From the NCBI GenBank assembly GCA_020284085.1, contig JACEVL010000130.1, positions 4,169,576 through 4,233,575 of the forward strand: 64,000 nt of DNA, written 5' to 3'. Made by a program: the position numbers and the translations under genes. Below, one piece after another: positions 10,845 through 22,743 of the stretch (positions are counted from its first letter, which is position 1; every line of letters begins with the position of its first letter). The notes under the pieces are model-generated. The model was not told where the DNA came from. It worked only from the letters and a program-made list of their open reading frames with translations, and searched no databases. The stretch comes from Aporrectodea caliginosa (taxonomy: Eukaryota; Annelida; Clitellata; Crassiclitellata; Lumbricidae).

Positions 10845-11655
10845 CATAAATCTCTTCTCAAAACCACTGCTTTTCGCAAATTAGAAATTGTGTTTGCGAG
10901 TTTTCGATTGAAATGCAGCCTAGGACGCCTATAATTGAGGATGCTTTTCTATAAGTTCTGCTATAGAAAAGGTTTTTGACTGGGAAAATGGCGACCTCTC
11001 TTCGTCGTTGTCGTGAATAGGTAGAAAGAAAGATGTCCGAACGCGTATAATACGGTAGTTCATTCGTACATCGTTAGAATACGGTTTTTATCTATCTATG
11101 ATGGATTACTACTAAACCTATCCGTACGAATTGCACGACGATCATCAATACGAATTTCAACGTTAACTGATTATATGCGGAACATAGATTTAGACAATCT
11201 TTCAAACTATCAAAGTATTTTTGAATCGTCATCAAACAACAATAAACCGAAATATCTAAAAAAGCCTAAAATATTAGATAAAAATCTAATATCAAACATG
11301 GATTATATACACTACATAGCAATAGACAATTCTTCAGACGTCAATAATAAACCGATATAAAATTTTCAAAATGAAAAAAGAAAGATGTAAGCGTTCTCTG
11401 GAAACCTCTTCCAGTTGTTCCAATTCGGTTGACTCTACCTTACACCAATCAATCAACAGAACTCTTCTGATATTTCAACCGATTGTGAAGTCACATCTGG
11501 AATTTCCAATGAAGCTGATGGCGAGGGAACTGATGAATCTGAGTTATCAATAGGAAAACCTCAAAAGGTCAACTTTATACAAGACAGGTATTGCAGATCC
11601 GTGGAGGTCCACAGGTTCCACTCCAAACATCGACACTAGACAATATAAAAAAATG
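10845..11655 (+). pseudogene. 5' relic of an I-type LINE (UTR plus ORF1 start)
   Basis: This block parallels the 5' end of the large LINE at 29.1-30.0 kb: AAAATTATTTCATAAATCTC, GAAAAGGTTTTTGACTGGG, then AAAATGGCG. An ORF1-like start at 11371 reads MKKERCKRSLETSSS, and downstream GATCCGTGGAGGTCCACAGG matches 29938-29960. ORF1 is shortened and frame-shifted, and nothing of ORF2 follows. It is a truncated or internally deleted copy, older than the 29-kb element. Confidence 0.72.
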
Positions 11656-12032
11656 ATACATCTGTGTTTAAAAAGGTAGTGCGGTGAAATGAGTCAGGTG
11701 AGGTGGAAAATTTATGTATAGCATAAAATTTCAGCTATTTTGCAATCTACCTACCAACAATTATTAAAATTGGTGGAAATTTGTCGAAGTTCTGACAGAA
11801 ACAATAATTTTGCACAGTTTATTTTGAGACACTGTGTAGAACACAGAGATTCATTCATTTTACTTTCGTGACCCATTCCTATATATCATCACTGAAGAAC
11901 GTTTTAACGGTGTCTAAAGAGTACTCGCTAATTATTTTCCCAACCGCGTCACATGCTTATATAGCACTATTCTACAGCATTTTAAAGGTGTCTAAAGAAA
12001 GTGCTCAAAATAGTCGGCTGGACGGATCAAAC
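11656..12032 (+). repeat. Background repeat with two A modules
   Basis: Module A-like phrases occur near 11905 (ACGGTGTCTAAAGAG) and 11985 (TTTAAAGGTGTCTAAAG). The right end, GGCTGGACGGATCAAAC, is the insertion site of the following hAT MITE. No gene. Confidence 0.5.
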
Positions 12033-12785
12033 CATAGTTGTAAAAAACGGTAAAAACAAAATAAAAAACGAAATAAAACGTCGTTTTTTTCAAAATAATA
12101 AAAAACGGAAAAAACGAGAAAAAAACGGTAAAGAAAATAATTTGACTTTGTTACATCTTTTCTGCCATTTTTAAATTAAAAACCCTGTTTAATTTAATTT
12201 TTTAATTTAATTTAATTTTAATCAGCAAATACCATAACTTTATAAGTAAACACCAATTAAGTAACATTAATCTACAACAATTATTTGATTTTTCATAAGT
12301 TTGGTTTAATAAGAAATTGAGTTATTAAAAATAGTGAAATCTTTTCAAATTAGAGTGTGCGTAATCAAAAATTGTACTTACAATTTTGACTTATATAAGA
12401 AGGTAATAATATATTATGGAGTAATATCAGTCAATTTATCAGTCACTCGGAGATTACTGTGTACAAAGACAACATTTCGCATTTAGGATAACTTAGAAAT
12501 TCAAATAACTTTTATAAATGTTATTTCCTGTTCTGTGCTATTTATTTCTCAACTGACGACACTAAACAGTTACGTAAATTAGATGAATCCTTGAAAGGAC
12601 GGAGCAACGTAAGGGATATCAGACAAGAATAAAATTAAACAAATAATAACAGACAGTAAATAAATAAAGTTTTTACATAAAAAATAAAAAACGGAAAAAA
12701 ACGAGACGAGAAATAAAAAACGAAAAAAACCACGACGGTTTTTGGAAAATAATAAAAAACGAAAAAAACGTTTTTTACAACTATG
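12033..12785. mobile_element. hAT-like MITE, 753 bp, 8-bp TSD
   Basis: The terminal inverted repeats are CATAGTTGTAAAAAACG on both ends (17 of 17). The target duplication GATCAAAC lies at 12025-12032 and 12786-12793. An 8-bp duplication plus CA...TG ends fits the hAT superfamily. The subterminal regions repeat AAAAAACGAAAAAAACG-type phrases. No transposase ORF, so it is non-autonomous. Confidence 0.9.
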
Positions 12786-12793
12786 GATCAAAC

Positions 12794-12860
12794 AGATGCT
12801 GCTGACTGGAGGACTAGGGTGTATATGTAAATCTTCGAAATTTATCAGCGCCACACAAAA
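12794..12860 (+). mobile_element. RTE-type LINE 3' scrap
   Basis: AGATGCTGCTGACTGGA followed by TGTAAATCTTCGAAATTTATCAG matches the 3' part of the RTE-type fragment at 19876-19950. The hAT MITE inserted just upstream of it. Short, with no frame. Confidence 0.55.
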
Positions 12861-13054
12861 GCCAAGGCAGGCAGACCAGGTTAAACACCGGCGCTATATC
12901 AATAAACTCCGCAATAGCCAGGTTGTTTTCTCCGTTCCGGTGTCAGGTCTGAAAGTTCAAACCGAGTAGATAGAATAATACTACGTGGTAATTCGGTGAT
13001 GATGGCGGTCGTGTGGTGGCGCAATAATATATAATCAGGATATGATAGCTAGAA

Positions 13055-13330
13055 GATTCGGTTTTCAGTTGTGAATGGAAAATAGTAGAGGCGGATGCAA
13101 GCGGAGATGTGGTGGAATTAAGAGGCGAGATAGGAGGTGAGCAAAGTGGCGAAGATCTTTCTGGAGGTCATTCCAAAAAGCTGGGGCAGAATAGACTAAG
13201 GAGCGGTTGCAGAATTTCATCGGAGGAGACTGAAGGCCGATATAGAGAAAGATTATGTTGATGAGCGAGTAGACCTGGGCGCGTCGATGGTGTATTGCAG
13301 GAAAATTGAGATGGACTGTATTAGACAAGA
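13055..13330 (-). pseudogene. Family K LINE C-terminal ORF fragment
   Basis: An open minus-strand frame of 87 residues contains HLNFPAIHHRRAQVYSLINI, SLVYSAPAFWNDLQKDLRHF and ends LRLHPPLLFSIHN. The SAPAFWNDLQKDLR stretch corresponds to the C-terminal WN-L-P-x-L-R block of CR1/L2 group polyproteins. It parallels 6300-6783. The upstream RT is missing. Confidence 0.75.
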
Positions 13331-15019
13331 CACCTTTAAATAGTATTCAACCGATGCTATATATTCGTTAAATAGACAGTTAACCAGGAGTTCAACGAAT
13401 CATTTCTTCATCAACGTTAACGGCATTTGATGCCAGAAGATGTTATTTAACTATTATCTATTAGTAACCTAAGCAATCGCTGGCACTTCCCTAAACAGCA
13501 CCAGTCAATGCATAGTGTAAGGTCGTCGTCAATGGAGGTGGCTACATCACTGTTCCTACTCTGTTGGTGCCAGTCCAAAACCAGGGTACAGGCGGAGGGC
13601 GACGTGACTCATCTTTATTATGTACAGCGTCTTTAAAGGACAACTAGCCTAACTTAACCTAATAATGTTATGATCTGCTCAGTCAACTTTATACATTATA
13701 GGCCTTACAGTATCCTTCAATCGCATGTTCATGGCACACTTACTCAATGAAAACATTTTGTGAGCGATGCAACTGATAACTGTACAAAGAAATTCTTCTA
13801 TTGAAGCCAACGGCCTTTGACTCCCATAAGACAATTATGTGGTTAATCCTGGTTCAATCTCTTCACGCCGATTGCGGTGGATGATAGGGCTTTGGGAGCC
13901 ACAAGATTTCGTTACAAAATGAATGATAATAGAGATAATAGAGCAATCTTTACTTACATGACTGTAGGCCTATTTAGGTGACTCTGGTAGTATGGAGTGT
14001 GAAACGACATCTTGTTGCTGCCAGGGCAGTTAACGTCAACCTTACTTTTTTTAAATTTTATATAATATTATTATTGAGAGGCTGCTTTTCTGGACTAAAC
14101 ATAGAGCGAAAACGTCACACATAATTATATATATCGTTGGTTGTAAGCCATTTTAAGGTGTCTAAGCAGATCGTAACATTGTGTGCATTATTGTGAGTTT
14201 ATCCGGGCTTCAAACTGGCACCGCTAGTTACAGGAGTAGTTTAACATCTAATGGATACTCGGGTTTGTTTCGTCTCCCTCCGTCTTCATTCTGGCTTTGG
14301 ACTAGCGCTACCGGAGTACGGAGTTGAATTTTATGGCTGTATTATGCTGAAACGAATGGTGAGAACTTTTGCAATAATTAATCGCTTAAGTATGTTATTC
14401 GCCCTGTGAGTGAAAGCAGAAGAGCTGTGTAGTGCCAGTCCGAAGATTATGACACAGTGTCGATAAACGGCAACTTACCAACTGGTATCATTTGAACATC
14501 ATTTCTTTCTAGCGTTGTCGATTATTTGTGGATATTTTCCTTCGATGTCCTAATGATGGTTTTGAATATTCCTTGGGGTTAGTTGCTGTTTAACGACGCT
14601 GTAGTAACAAAAATGATTAGCGTCACCCTCATCCTTTACACTGGCTTAGGACTGGCACTGCCAGACTACAGTATCAGTCTTCTGTGTATAAGAAAATCTT
14701 TTGGATACTAGGGCCGTTATAGTCGCCCTACTTTTTTATCCAGTCGTCGGACTAAAGCTTCCAGAGCACGGGCAGAAAGCTGAATTAAGAGAGAAGTAAT
14801 TCCATTGATAACTAAATATGTTGTTCAAGGCGTCATTCAAGGGTTAAGCTCTCTGCCTTTTAATTTAACGCCAGGAGCAGCACTACCGCAATGAGCAACA
14901 ATATGCCCTCCTCCGTTAACCATACTTTGGACTGGCTTTACAAAGGTACAAGCAATACCAGCGGAGTTGAGTAGTTGGATATTACCGTTGATTTGACTTT
15001 ACTTGCTCTTGTTGATAGT
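13331..15019. repeat. Background repeat mosaic
   Basis: No gene. Minus-oriented A near 13326-13345, C near 13562-13600; plus-oriented X near 14005-14040, A near 14155, C near 14270-14310, X/C near 14590-14660 and C near 14730 and 14910. Orientation switches near 13.95 kb suggest several independent insertions or inversions. Confidence 0.55.
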
Positions 15020-15400
15020 ATCGTTTCGTATCTGAGAATTTGTAAAACGCCTCTTACAGTACTAGCTATTCAGAGGCGCTCTCAGCGTGACAGCCCGAGG
15101 AAGTAAGAAAGTCTTCAAGCAACAAAGGGATGAAGGTGGGACCCCGACTAAAATCTTACTACGGATTGAGTGTGGGAGGTAATTCCACATAGAAGGCCCC
15201 ACGATGGCGAAGGAACGGTGCTGGGCCGTGGCAGTCCTTGCCCGGGGAACTAGGAGATCAAGTCGATCCGCAGAGCGGAGAGGGCGGGAAGAGACAGCAG
15301 ATAGAGGTTTGCACATTAAGTCACAAAGATACTTAGGAGCTAGGCCCAGTCGAGTTCTTAAGACTAAGAGCAGTACCTTGTATTGGATACGAGAGGTAAC
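15020..15400 (-). pseudogene. L2-like 3' end with C-terminal RT peptide
   Basis: An 84-residue minus frame reads MCKPLSAVSSRPLRSADRLD, LLVPRARTATAQHRSFAIVG and PSMWNYLPHSIR, closely parallel to the C-terminus of the L2 copy at 915-2290. The 3' stem-loop, AGCGCCTCTGAATAG ... AAGAGGCGTTTTACAAAT, lies near 15040-15080. The 5' side is truncated in the C-terminal region and no clear tandem tail remains. Confidence 0.8.
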
Positions 15401-15475
15401 GGGGATAGACTAGACTAAGTGTAGTTGATTTACCGACGAACATTTGGAATATATGACTTCTGTTTCAACCTATTT

Positions 15476-17810
15476 TAAGGTGCCTAAAGTTTCAACAGAT
15501 CGGAATATTGTAAGTGGTATCCAGTGTTTAATTTCATAAGGCAATGTTCTCATTGCCTACATTACAGATTTCCTCAAATTGCTCAACAATATAAAATTAC
15601 ACAACACTTTCTAAAGACGTCTACGTAGAGCGTTGCTTTAAAAACAGGATACCAGCGTCCTATTTAAACGCTGCGTTCAAATCAACGTATGCGATTCATG
15701 GATGTGGCAGATGGTAATCTCACCGTGTCTAGATGAGACTGTTCAAACTGATACGTAGAGTAATTTGTAACCAACTCTGTACAATCCGCAAAGAAAACAA
15801 AAAGAAATGGTCAACTCTGCCACGGCGCTTACTGTGCTAGTGCCAGTCCCAAGTCTCCATGAAGTAAGATGGCGACTCTAATCAGCTTTGTTATGAAATA
15901 GCGTCGTCAAATAGTAGCTACTATTAATGGTATTCGTGTTGAAATAAGTAACCAATCAATCGCTAGATATTTCGAAATTATGTCGTAAGTTAAGGGTTTT
16001 AATAAAACATAATAATAGTCATGACAACATGATTGATGATTTTGCGTCAGAAAAACACGCAGAATAAATCTGAAGTGAGTAAAATTAAATGTTCCTAGTG
16101 AATTTGATTGAATAATGTGACTCAGCTACTGGTCTATAAAGACTAAAATAGAATAGAAACACAGGCTTTCGTTTCGTTTCTTTAAAAGACAGAGTTTTAT
16201 ATTATATTCGAGTAACAAATTTGGCCATTATTGGTTAAGATGATCTTTGGGAGGGGCGGCTAGATCTACGCTTGACACAGGGCGCAATTATAGCCTGCAA
16301 CGGTCCTGATTTTATTACATTATTCTTACGATTCAAAGCCGTCAGTAATAGTTGACACTGTGAAACGACATCTTGTGGCTGTCAGAGTTTTTGATGTCGC
16401 CCTCCTTTGATCCAGGCTTTGGACTGGCACTATCAGAATACGAGCAGTGGTGGAGTTTAGTATTGGATAGATGCGTTGATTTGATATAATCTTAATAGTG
16501 ACTATTTCATTTCTATAATAATTTGTCGATGAATAGCGAATGAACGAAAATCTCGCACATATAAATCTGTTTTTAACTTATAAAAGGTGTCTTCCCAGAA
16601 CGGAACTTTATTAGTAGTATGCCGTGTTCAACTGGATGATTCTCAGAACTTAAATTACAGATTTATCCAAATTGCTCAGTTTTATAAAATTACACTAAAC
16701 TGTTTGAAGACGTTTACGTTGAGCGTTGCATTAAAACCTGGATACCAGTGTCCTATTTATACACGGCCTTGAAATCAACGTATGCCGTGCACACACTGCA
16801 CAGTTGTGGCTGGTGGTATTTTCACCGGGTCTCGATGACATCATTCAAGGTGAATAGCGTCGATCAAAATCTATTTAAAATTGTCTGAATAGGCCAACCT
16901 ACCTCCTTGTTTGACACAGATCATTCGAAATGGAAAAGAAACAATAGTCTTGTTATGATTGGTTATCGTAAAACTATTGGCAGTACATAGTTTAGCCACC
17001 GACATAGATTTTCTTGTGAATGTCATAGCGTATAGTTCGACCATATTATCTTTTAAAGTAGTGCGACGATTCAAATCATTCCAGTAATGATTGTGTTGTT
17101 TCTATTTAACGACTCTGTGTCGTAGTAAAGATGATCCTACGTCGCCCCTTTCCCCCGTCGTTTGCGTAGCACCACCAACAATATTTATTTAGAACAAGGT
17201 TTAACGTCGTCATATGACATCAAAGGCCGTTGACGACTCCACCAGCAATTGTATGAAATGCCTTCCTCCTTTGACCATGTTCTGGACTGACAGTACAAAA
17301 GTACGAGCAATACCATGGTTGTGCAGTTGGATAATTATAACCGTTGATTTTACTTATTTACGGCTCTTTGTAGTTCTAGCTGATTAAAAGATGCTGAATA
17401 AATAACATCTCTTTCGACCAATTTTAAGGTGTCTGAAGTTTCAACAAATCGAACAGTTACAGTGGTATCCAGTGTTTAATTTAATGATGCATTGTTCTCA
17501 TTGCTTACATTACAGATTTCTTCAAATTGCTCAGTAATATAAAATTACACAACACTTTCTAAAGATGTCTACGTAAAGCATTGTTTCAAAGCCAGGATAG
17601 CAGTGTCCTATTTAATGGGTATACCTTTAAATCAGTGTATGCGATTCATAGATGTGGCAGATCGGCCTCACCGTGTCTCGATGACACTGTTCAAGCTGAT
17701 ACGTAGAGCAATATGTAACCAACTCTGTATAGTCCGCATAGAAAACTCAATCAATGATCAAATTCACCATGGCGCACACTCTGGTCGTACCAGTCACAAG
17801 CCTCGATGAA
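15476..17810 (+). repeat. Three-copy segmental repeat within the background repeat
   Basis: A block of roughly 300-400 bp recurs near 15540-15900, 16610-16870 and 17480-17810 in the same orientation. Each copy runs through ATTACAGATTT...CAAATTGCTCAG, AAAATTACAC, TCTACGT.GAGCGTTG, ATACCAG.GTCCTATTTA and CACCGTGTCTCGATGA. Copies 1 and 3 then reach a minus-oriented module C. Spacing is about 1.07 kb and 0.87 kb. No ORF is conserved, so this is duplicated non-coding DNA. Confidence 0.7.
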
Positions 17811-17934
17811 GGAGGAGGGAGACAGCCAATTATCTTTGTTATAACATAGCATCGTCAAATATAACTACTAATTGTAGTCGCGTTGAAATGGCTAACCAAT
17901 CAATAACTGGACCTTCCAAAATTAGGTGGTTGTA

Positions 17935-18240
17935 ATGTAATGTAATGCAATAAAACATTTATAAAGCGCCACTTAAGAGTCTCTCAGAACCGCTCAACAC
18001 GTGGCCATCAAACAGCTGAAAAAAATGCGTCTTTAAGAGTTTGGAGAAAACCATATAGCTGCGTGCAGCACGCACAGACGGCGGAAGAGCGTTCCAGATC
18101 CGTGGCGCCGCAATCGAGAAGTCCCGACGAGCACAGGTGGTGGTTCGAAACGAAGGTATTATCAAGTCATTTCGCGAGGCAGACCGGAGAGCCCGCCGAC
18201 CAGTTTGAGTGCCAACTGGAAGGCACAGTTAAGTAAGATC
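17935..18240 (-). pseudogene. L2-like 3' end (family M), copy 1
   Basis: The minus strand encodes MIIPSFRTTTCARRDFSIAA, PRIWNALPPSVRAARSYMVF and KLLKTHFFQLFDG before the 3' end AGTGGCGCTTTATAAAT and a degenerate TTACA tail. Upstream, CLPVGTQTGRRALRSASRND is readable to about 18240. The sequence is near-identical to 43830-44340, so both are recent copies of one family. Confidence 0.85.
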
Positions 18241-19724
18241 CACGAGACGTCGTTAAACACTGGATCCTATTGATAACAAATATTACGATCCATTTAGAAA
18301 CCTTTAAATAGCTTTCAAATGAAAATATATTTATGACATTTTCGTTCTAACGCTAGCTGCATTCTCGACGGTACCTTAGTATTGTTGTGCAATTTAAAAT
18401 CGACGTCAATTGCCATAAGGTCCATAACAAGGCGTTACACACTTAATGCTACTAAAGATATTACGCTCTGATTAGATCAGTGCTATTCAAACCGTGTGGT
18501 CCGTGGTCCTGTATTGGTCCGCGAGTTAAAATGTTAACCGGATTCACAATTATTGTGATATTCCAATAAAATATTAAATTGCATACAATGTAGAACAATA
18601 AGAGTATGCCTAAATTAATACGAAATATAAATTAAAAATAACATAATATACATGTAAGCTGATGTTGAAAGGCGAAAGGCTGGTAAAGGAATTACTTGTC
18701 CAAAGCAAGTAATGTTACTAGATTAGACACCTTTAATTGTCTTCGACCGACGTTATATGTCACATTTTCTTTGATCGACGTTATGTTCGACGGGCGAAAC
18801 AGTGTCGTTAAACAGTAAACAAGCCAGGGACCGACGTTCTATTGTGTTCGACATTTTCTTTCAATCGCTGTAGTGCGAAAGTTGTAGCTTGTTTGTACTT
18901 GTGAGAAGAATATTTTCACGCCTATTGTATCAAAGGGCGCTGACATCGATATTAAACAGCAGTTCTTAGTGTTATAAAAGTTTCTCTAAACATCGCTTGG
19001 ATAGTTAACGACGCTGTGTTATAACAAATATGACAGCGTCTCCCTCCTCATTATTCAGACTTGGGATTGGCACGACCTATCTAAATCATAGATAAAGATG
19101 GAGGGCGCGACTGGGACTCGTAGCATTTGAACATATTTTTCACCTGACGCTTTCGAGTATTTTTAGAATATTTCCTTCTATGTCCTGATGATAGTTTTGC
19201 ATATTGCTTGAATAGTTGCTGTTTATCGACGATGTGTGATAAAAAAAGATGATAAGTGTCGGCCTTCTTCTTTTCTCCACGTTTCGGACTGGTACTGTCA
19301 GACTACATTATTACTATTTTGTGTTTAACAGTGGTAGTTGCAATACTGTTTTAGCTGTTCTTACCACGAGTACGTCTGCTGTACGTGTGTGTTATGTTGT
19401 GGAAGAATTTTCATGCGTCATCATCTTGCCAGATAATCGAACAATACTTTATATATTTTGTTTTTTAAGTGTAATTTTTTTTAAATTACAAAAACAATTC
19501 TGTCTGCATAAATAGTGCTGTTATATTTCTATGCCATTGAATTCGTGTTTCAGTGTATTTTGATGCTGACCAATGGACTTGGACTCCGGCTTGTACTTGA
19601 TCTTTAGTGACGTGGACTCGAACTTGGACTCGAACACCTCTGGACTAGAACTCAACTCGGACTCAACATAGATGGAGTCGGAATCGACTCGGATTCGGCT
19701 TGGGTGGACTTTACTACACCATTG
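18241..19724. repeat. Background repeat mosaic with hAT end
   Basis: No gene. Minus-oriented X and A at 18245-18310 and 18720-18760, then plus-oriented units from 18900. A palindromic double C lies near 19024-19090. At 18479-18560 CAGTGCTATTCAAACCGTG and TGGTCCGCGAG resemble the 5' end of Charlie-type hAT elements, but no matching right end or 8-bp duplication is evident. Confidence 0.5.
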
Positions 19725-19834
19725 ATCTATGATAGCTACAATAAGGTAGCGAAAGAGAAACAGGGTTGGTCATATCCCGGGAGGAGACTCAACTCTTGAT
19801 TGCCGTCTTTGAGGACAGAGTGGAGGTGAGGAGG

Positions 19835-19886
<52 letters not shown>

Positions 19887-19990
19887 CAGGCAGATGCTGC
19901 TTGACTGGATGATAATAGATGTAAACGTAAATCTTGCTAAATTTCTCAGCGCCATTAACAGGGTGTCATCGGACGCTTGAGCCTGCCTGG
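19725..19990 (+). mobile_element. RTE-type LINE C-terminal fragment with GA expansion
   Basis: The order GATAGCTACAATAAGG, AAAGAGAAACAGGG, GACTCAACTCTTGAT, GGACAGAGTGGAGG and CAGATGCTGCTTGACTGG matches the fragments at 3050 and 8265. A run of GA dinucleotides at about 19839-19883 replaces the short AGAGGAAGAC stretch that encodes GRxRGRPRQ in intact relatives. The microsatellite appears to have grown inside old coding sequence. Confidence 0.65.
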
Positions 19991-21433
19991 AGCATAGAAC
20001 CTGAAGAAGAAGAATCTTCACATAAGAAAGAGATTACGATTAAACAAATGAATCGCACAGAGATTATGTTCAGTTGTTTTCAAGTTTGTTGAACAGACCA
20101 CATACCATACCGATGAATAAATGTATACATATGTATGTATATCGTATAATAATCTATAATTATAATGGATAAAATAAATTTTTTTACAATCTGTTTAGAC
20201 ACTTTCAAATTGGTGATTAATAGAGCCATATTATTTTCTTTTAGATTTCGTTCAATCGGTTTATGTCTTTTGCCTTTCGTTCAATGGTTTGACTCCGCCA
20301 CTGAATTCATCTGTCAGTGCCAGACCCAAGCCTAGATGAAGGATGAGGGCAACGCTAATAATCTTTGTTATCACACACTGTCCTTAGCCGAAACAACTAC
20401 TAAACGTCAGCTGTCAAGGTCATCGAAGAATTAAGGTCGACGTTAAAGGTTAACGGTCACGGCAGCCAAAACCGAGAACTGTACAGAAGAATTGTTCTAT
20501 CGAAGCCAACGGTCTTTGATGCCTAAAGATAATTATGCGATCGACGAATCTCTTCACGTTGGAATTCAATCGCGTATAGATGACGATTTCTATGCGTCAG
20601 AAGCTGTCGATATGAGGGCCATGGCAGCCACAAAATGTCGCTATGGCGAATTCATAGGCAACTGCTAAATTGAAGAATGTTCTACGCGGTGAATAAGTGG
20701 CAGGCCCATCTATACCGATATAGATAGCTCTGTTAGTATCCAGTATTAAACGACATGTTGCCACGGCCGCAAACGATGACCTTATTTCAGACACAGCGAT
20801 AATGTTACTGTAATATTGAGCGAAATGTCCAGTAGGCCTATATAGCGTTGATTGAAAGCTGTTTAAGGGTGTCGAAGCAAATCGTTGCTTTTTATTAGTA
20901 TCATTTGTTTACCGACATCTGATGGCTGCCGAGACCGTTACAATCTTCCTTTAATTACATATTTATTATTTAAATTTGACTTGAACTGGCGTTTGAACGA
21001 AAATGTCTGGTAAAAAGCCATTGAAAGGTGTCCATGCAGTTCGTTACATTTATCGCAGTATTGTGAGTTTGACGACATCTTACGGCTGACAAGGCCGTTG
21101 ATGTCGACCTCACCTTATAGATTAACGACATCTATAATTGGCAACAAATGCCATTGACGTCGGTTAACAGTTATCACTTTTCGTATTTATTTGTTACCAC
21201 AGCAAAAACTCGACAGTGACCCAATAATATTAAATTGGTTTCATGGACCCATTTCTATATAGCATAGAAGAACAATGTTTTAAAGGTGTCTAAGGAGAGT
21301 TCTCAAAACAATTGGCTGGAAGGATCGAGCAGTTTAACGACAAACATCGTATGGCATAAAAGCCACTGATGTCGACAGAAATTAGTTTGGCATAATACAA
21401 ATCATTTCTTATCATCTGATCCACAGTTTAAAG
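19991..21433. repeat. Background repeat mosaic
   Basis: No gene. Minus-oriented A near 20197, C near 20313-20360 and X near 20460-20550; plus-oriented A near 20867, 21025 and 21280 with X modules between them. A phrase near 20590-20800 (GACGATTTC...GATATGAGGGCC) recurs at 38570-38780 and near 54960-55070. Confidence 0.55.
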
Positions 21434-21731
21434 CACTGTTTTCCAACCATTTTCTAAGCAAGGCACCATTGATTAGAGTCATTCAGTCAACGGCACCTGG
21501 CCTTAAATTCATTTATTTCTATATTTTAATGGCCATCAACCTTCATCGTACTCAACTGCAGTGCTGCGACTATTTCACTAAGTAACAGTATGCAATAATA
21601 GACTATGATAGTAGTAATAGTCAGTAGTTTTGTCACATGTTTTGACCCATTCTGCATCAAGCGACAGCACTCCTAGACCATATGGATGGCATACTTCGAT
21701 GCCACGGAACCAAGGTTGGGAAACTCTGGAT
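21434..21731. mobile_element. Possible hAT-like MITE
   Basis: The left end CACTGTTTTCCAACC and the right end, read inward, CAGAGTTTCCCAACC form imperfect inverted repeats, with GGCACC phrases inside each end. This resembles hAT elements whose ends read CAG-x-G-TTTCCCAACC. The flanking 8-mers match poorly (GTTTAAAG and GATTAGCG), so the duplication is decayed or absent. Confidence 0.5.
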
Positions 21732-22463
21732 TAGCGACATCTTATGGCTGCAAAGGCCGTTGACGTCAGCAGAAATTAGTTCGAGCAGTTCTCACCGTTC
21801 ATGTTTGCATAATACAGAACCCCTCTTCTGCTTTTACTAATAGGGCGAATATCACATTTAAAGAAGGTTTGTGATGATTTGAAACACTTCTTACCGTTTG
21901 TGTGTCATAATTAAGCCTATATATTATCATCAATGTAAATACTATACCTCAACTTGTATTAGCAGCTTAAGCACTCGTCTACTTATCGGTTTACTGAATG
22001 ACTATGAATTGGCCAAAAACTTTCGAAACCATTCCAGAGTTTAAGGACATCTTTTGGCAACACAGGCCGTTAAAATCGGCAGAAATTATTCTGAACAGTC
22101 CTCACCGTAAGTGTGTTGGTTTGTTGCTCTTTAACGACACTCTGTCATGGCGAAGATGATCGGCGTCGCCCTTCTCCTTTCTCTAAGCTTCGTACTGGCA
22201 CTACCACATGAAGTGTAGTGGCGGAGTTATTTGAACGTGGTTGGTTTGGAAAGTTGCTGTTTAATATAGCGCTTATACATAAGAATTCATAAGGTTCAAT
22301 CAGTCCATTGGTCTAGTTCCTCTATTTGATTTCCCGAATGACTGCCTAACCAGCTGGAAGAGAAGTGAAAACGTCCATCATTCCATCATGGGTTTTTGAA
22401 CTCACGAGCGGCGGAATTCGGCTTGCATCTGAAACAATGGTTTCACAAGCCACCAGTAGTTTT
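21732..22463 (+). repeat. Background repeat mosaic
   Basis: Two E-type units (TTTAACGACATC-like, then AGAAATTAGTT, then AGTTCTCACCGT) lie near 21734-21810 and 22040-22110, and module C near 22160-22200. From about 22290 to 22440 I recognise nothing. No gene. Confidence 0.5.
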
Positions 22464-22743
22464 AAGTATTTGTAATTGGAGTTAATTAAATACCATGCGA
22501 AAAAAGGTTACAGATTTGTTAATTATTGCTAATTAGTGTTTGTTATATACAGTATATATAATTATATGTATATATAATTTTATATATATATATAATCATG
22601 TATTACATGCGTGTATAAATGTATACATATTATCCTTGAATGACTGACTGACTGCCTTAAGAATTTGTAATTGGAGTTAAATAAATACCATGCGACAAAA
22701 GGTTATAGATTTGTTAATTAATGCTAATTAATGTTTGTTAGAA
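22464..22743 (+). repeat. 86-88 bp direct repeats around AT-rich spacer
   Basis: A block beginning TTTGTAATTGGAGTTAA, continuing ATACCATGCGA and AAAGGTTA, and ending GCTAATTA.TGTTTGTTA occurs at about 22464-22551 and again at 22658-22743. The spacer is TATA-rich with short palindromes and a TGACTGACTGAC run. It could be a tandem duplication or the paired repeats of a small element. Confidence 0.7.

Noticed and set aside
18479..18720. Complete Charlie-type hAT element
   Set aside because: Only one terminus-like stretch is visible; without a second end or duplication it is left as a possible fragment.
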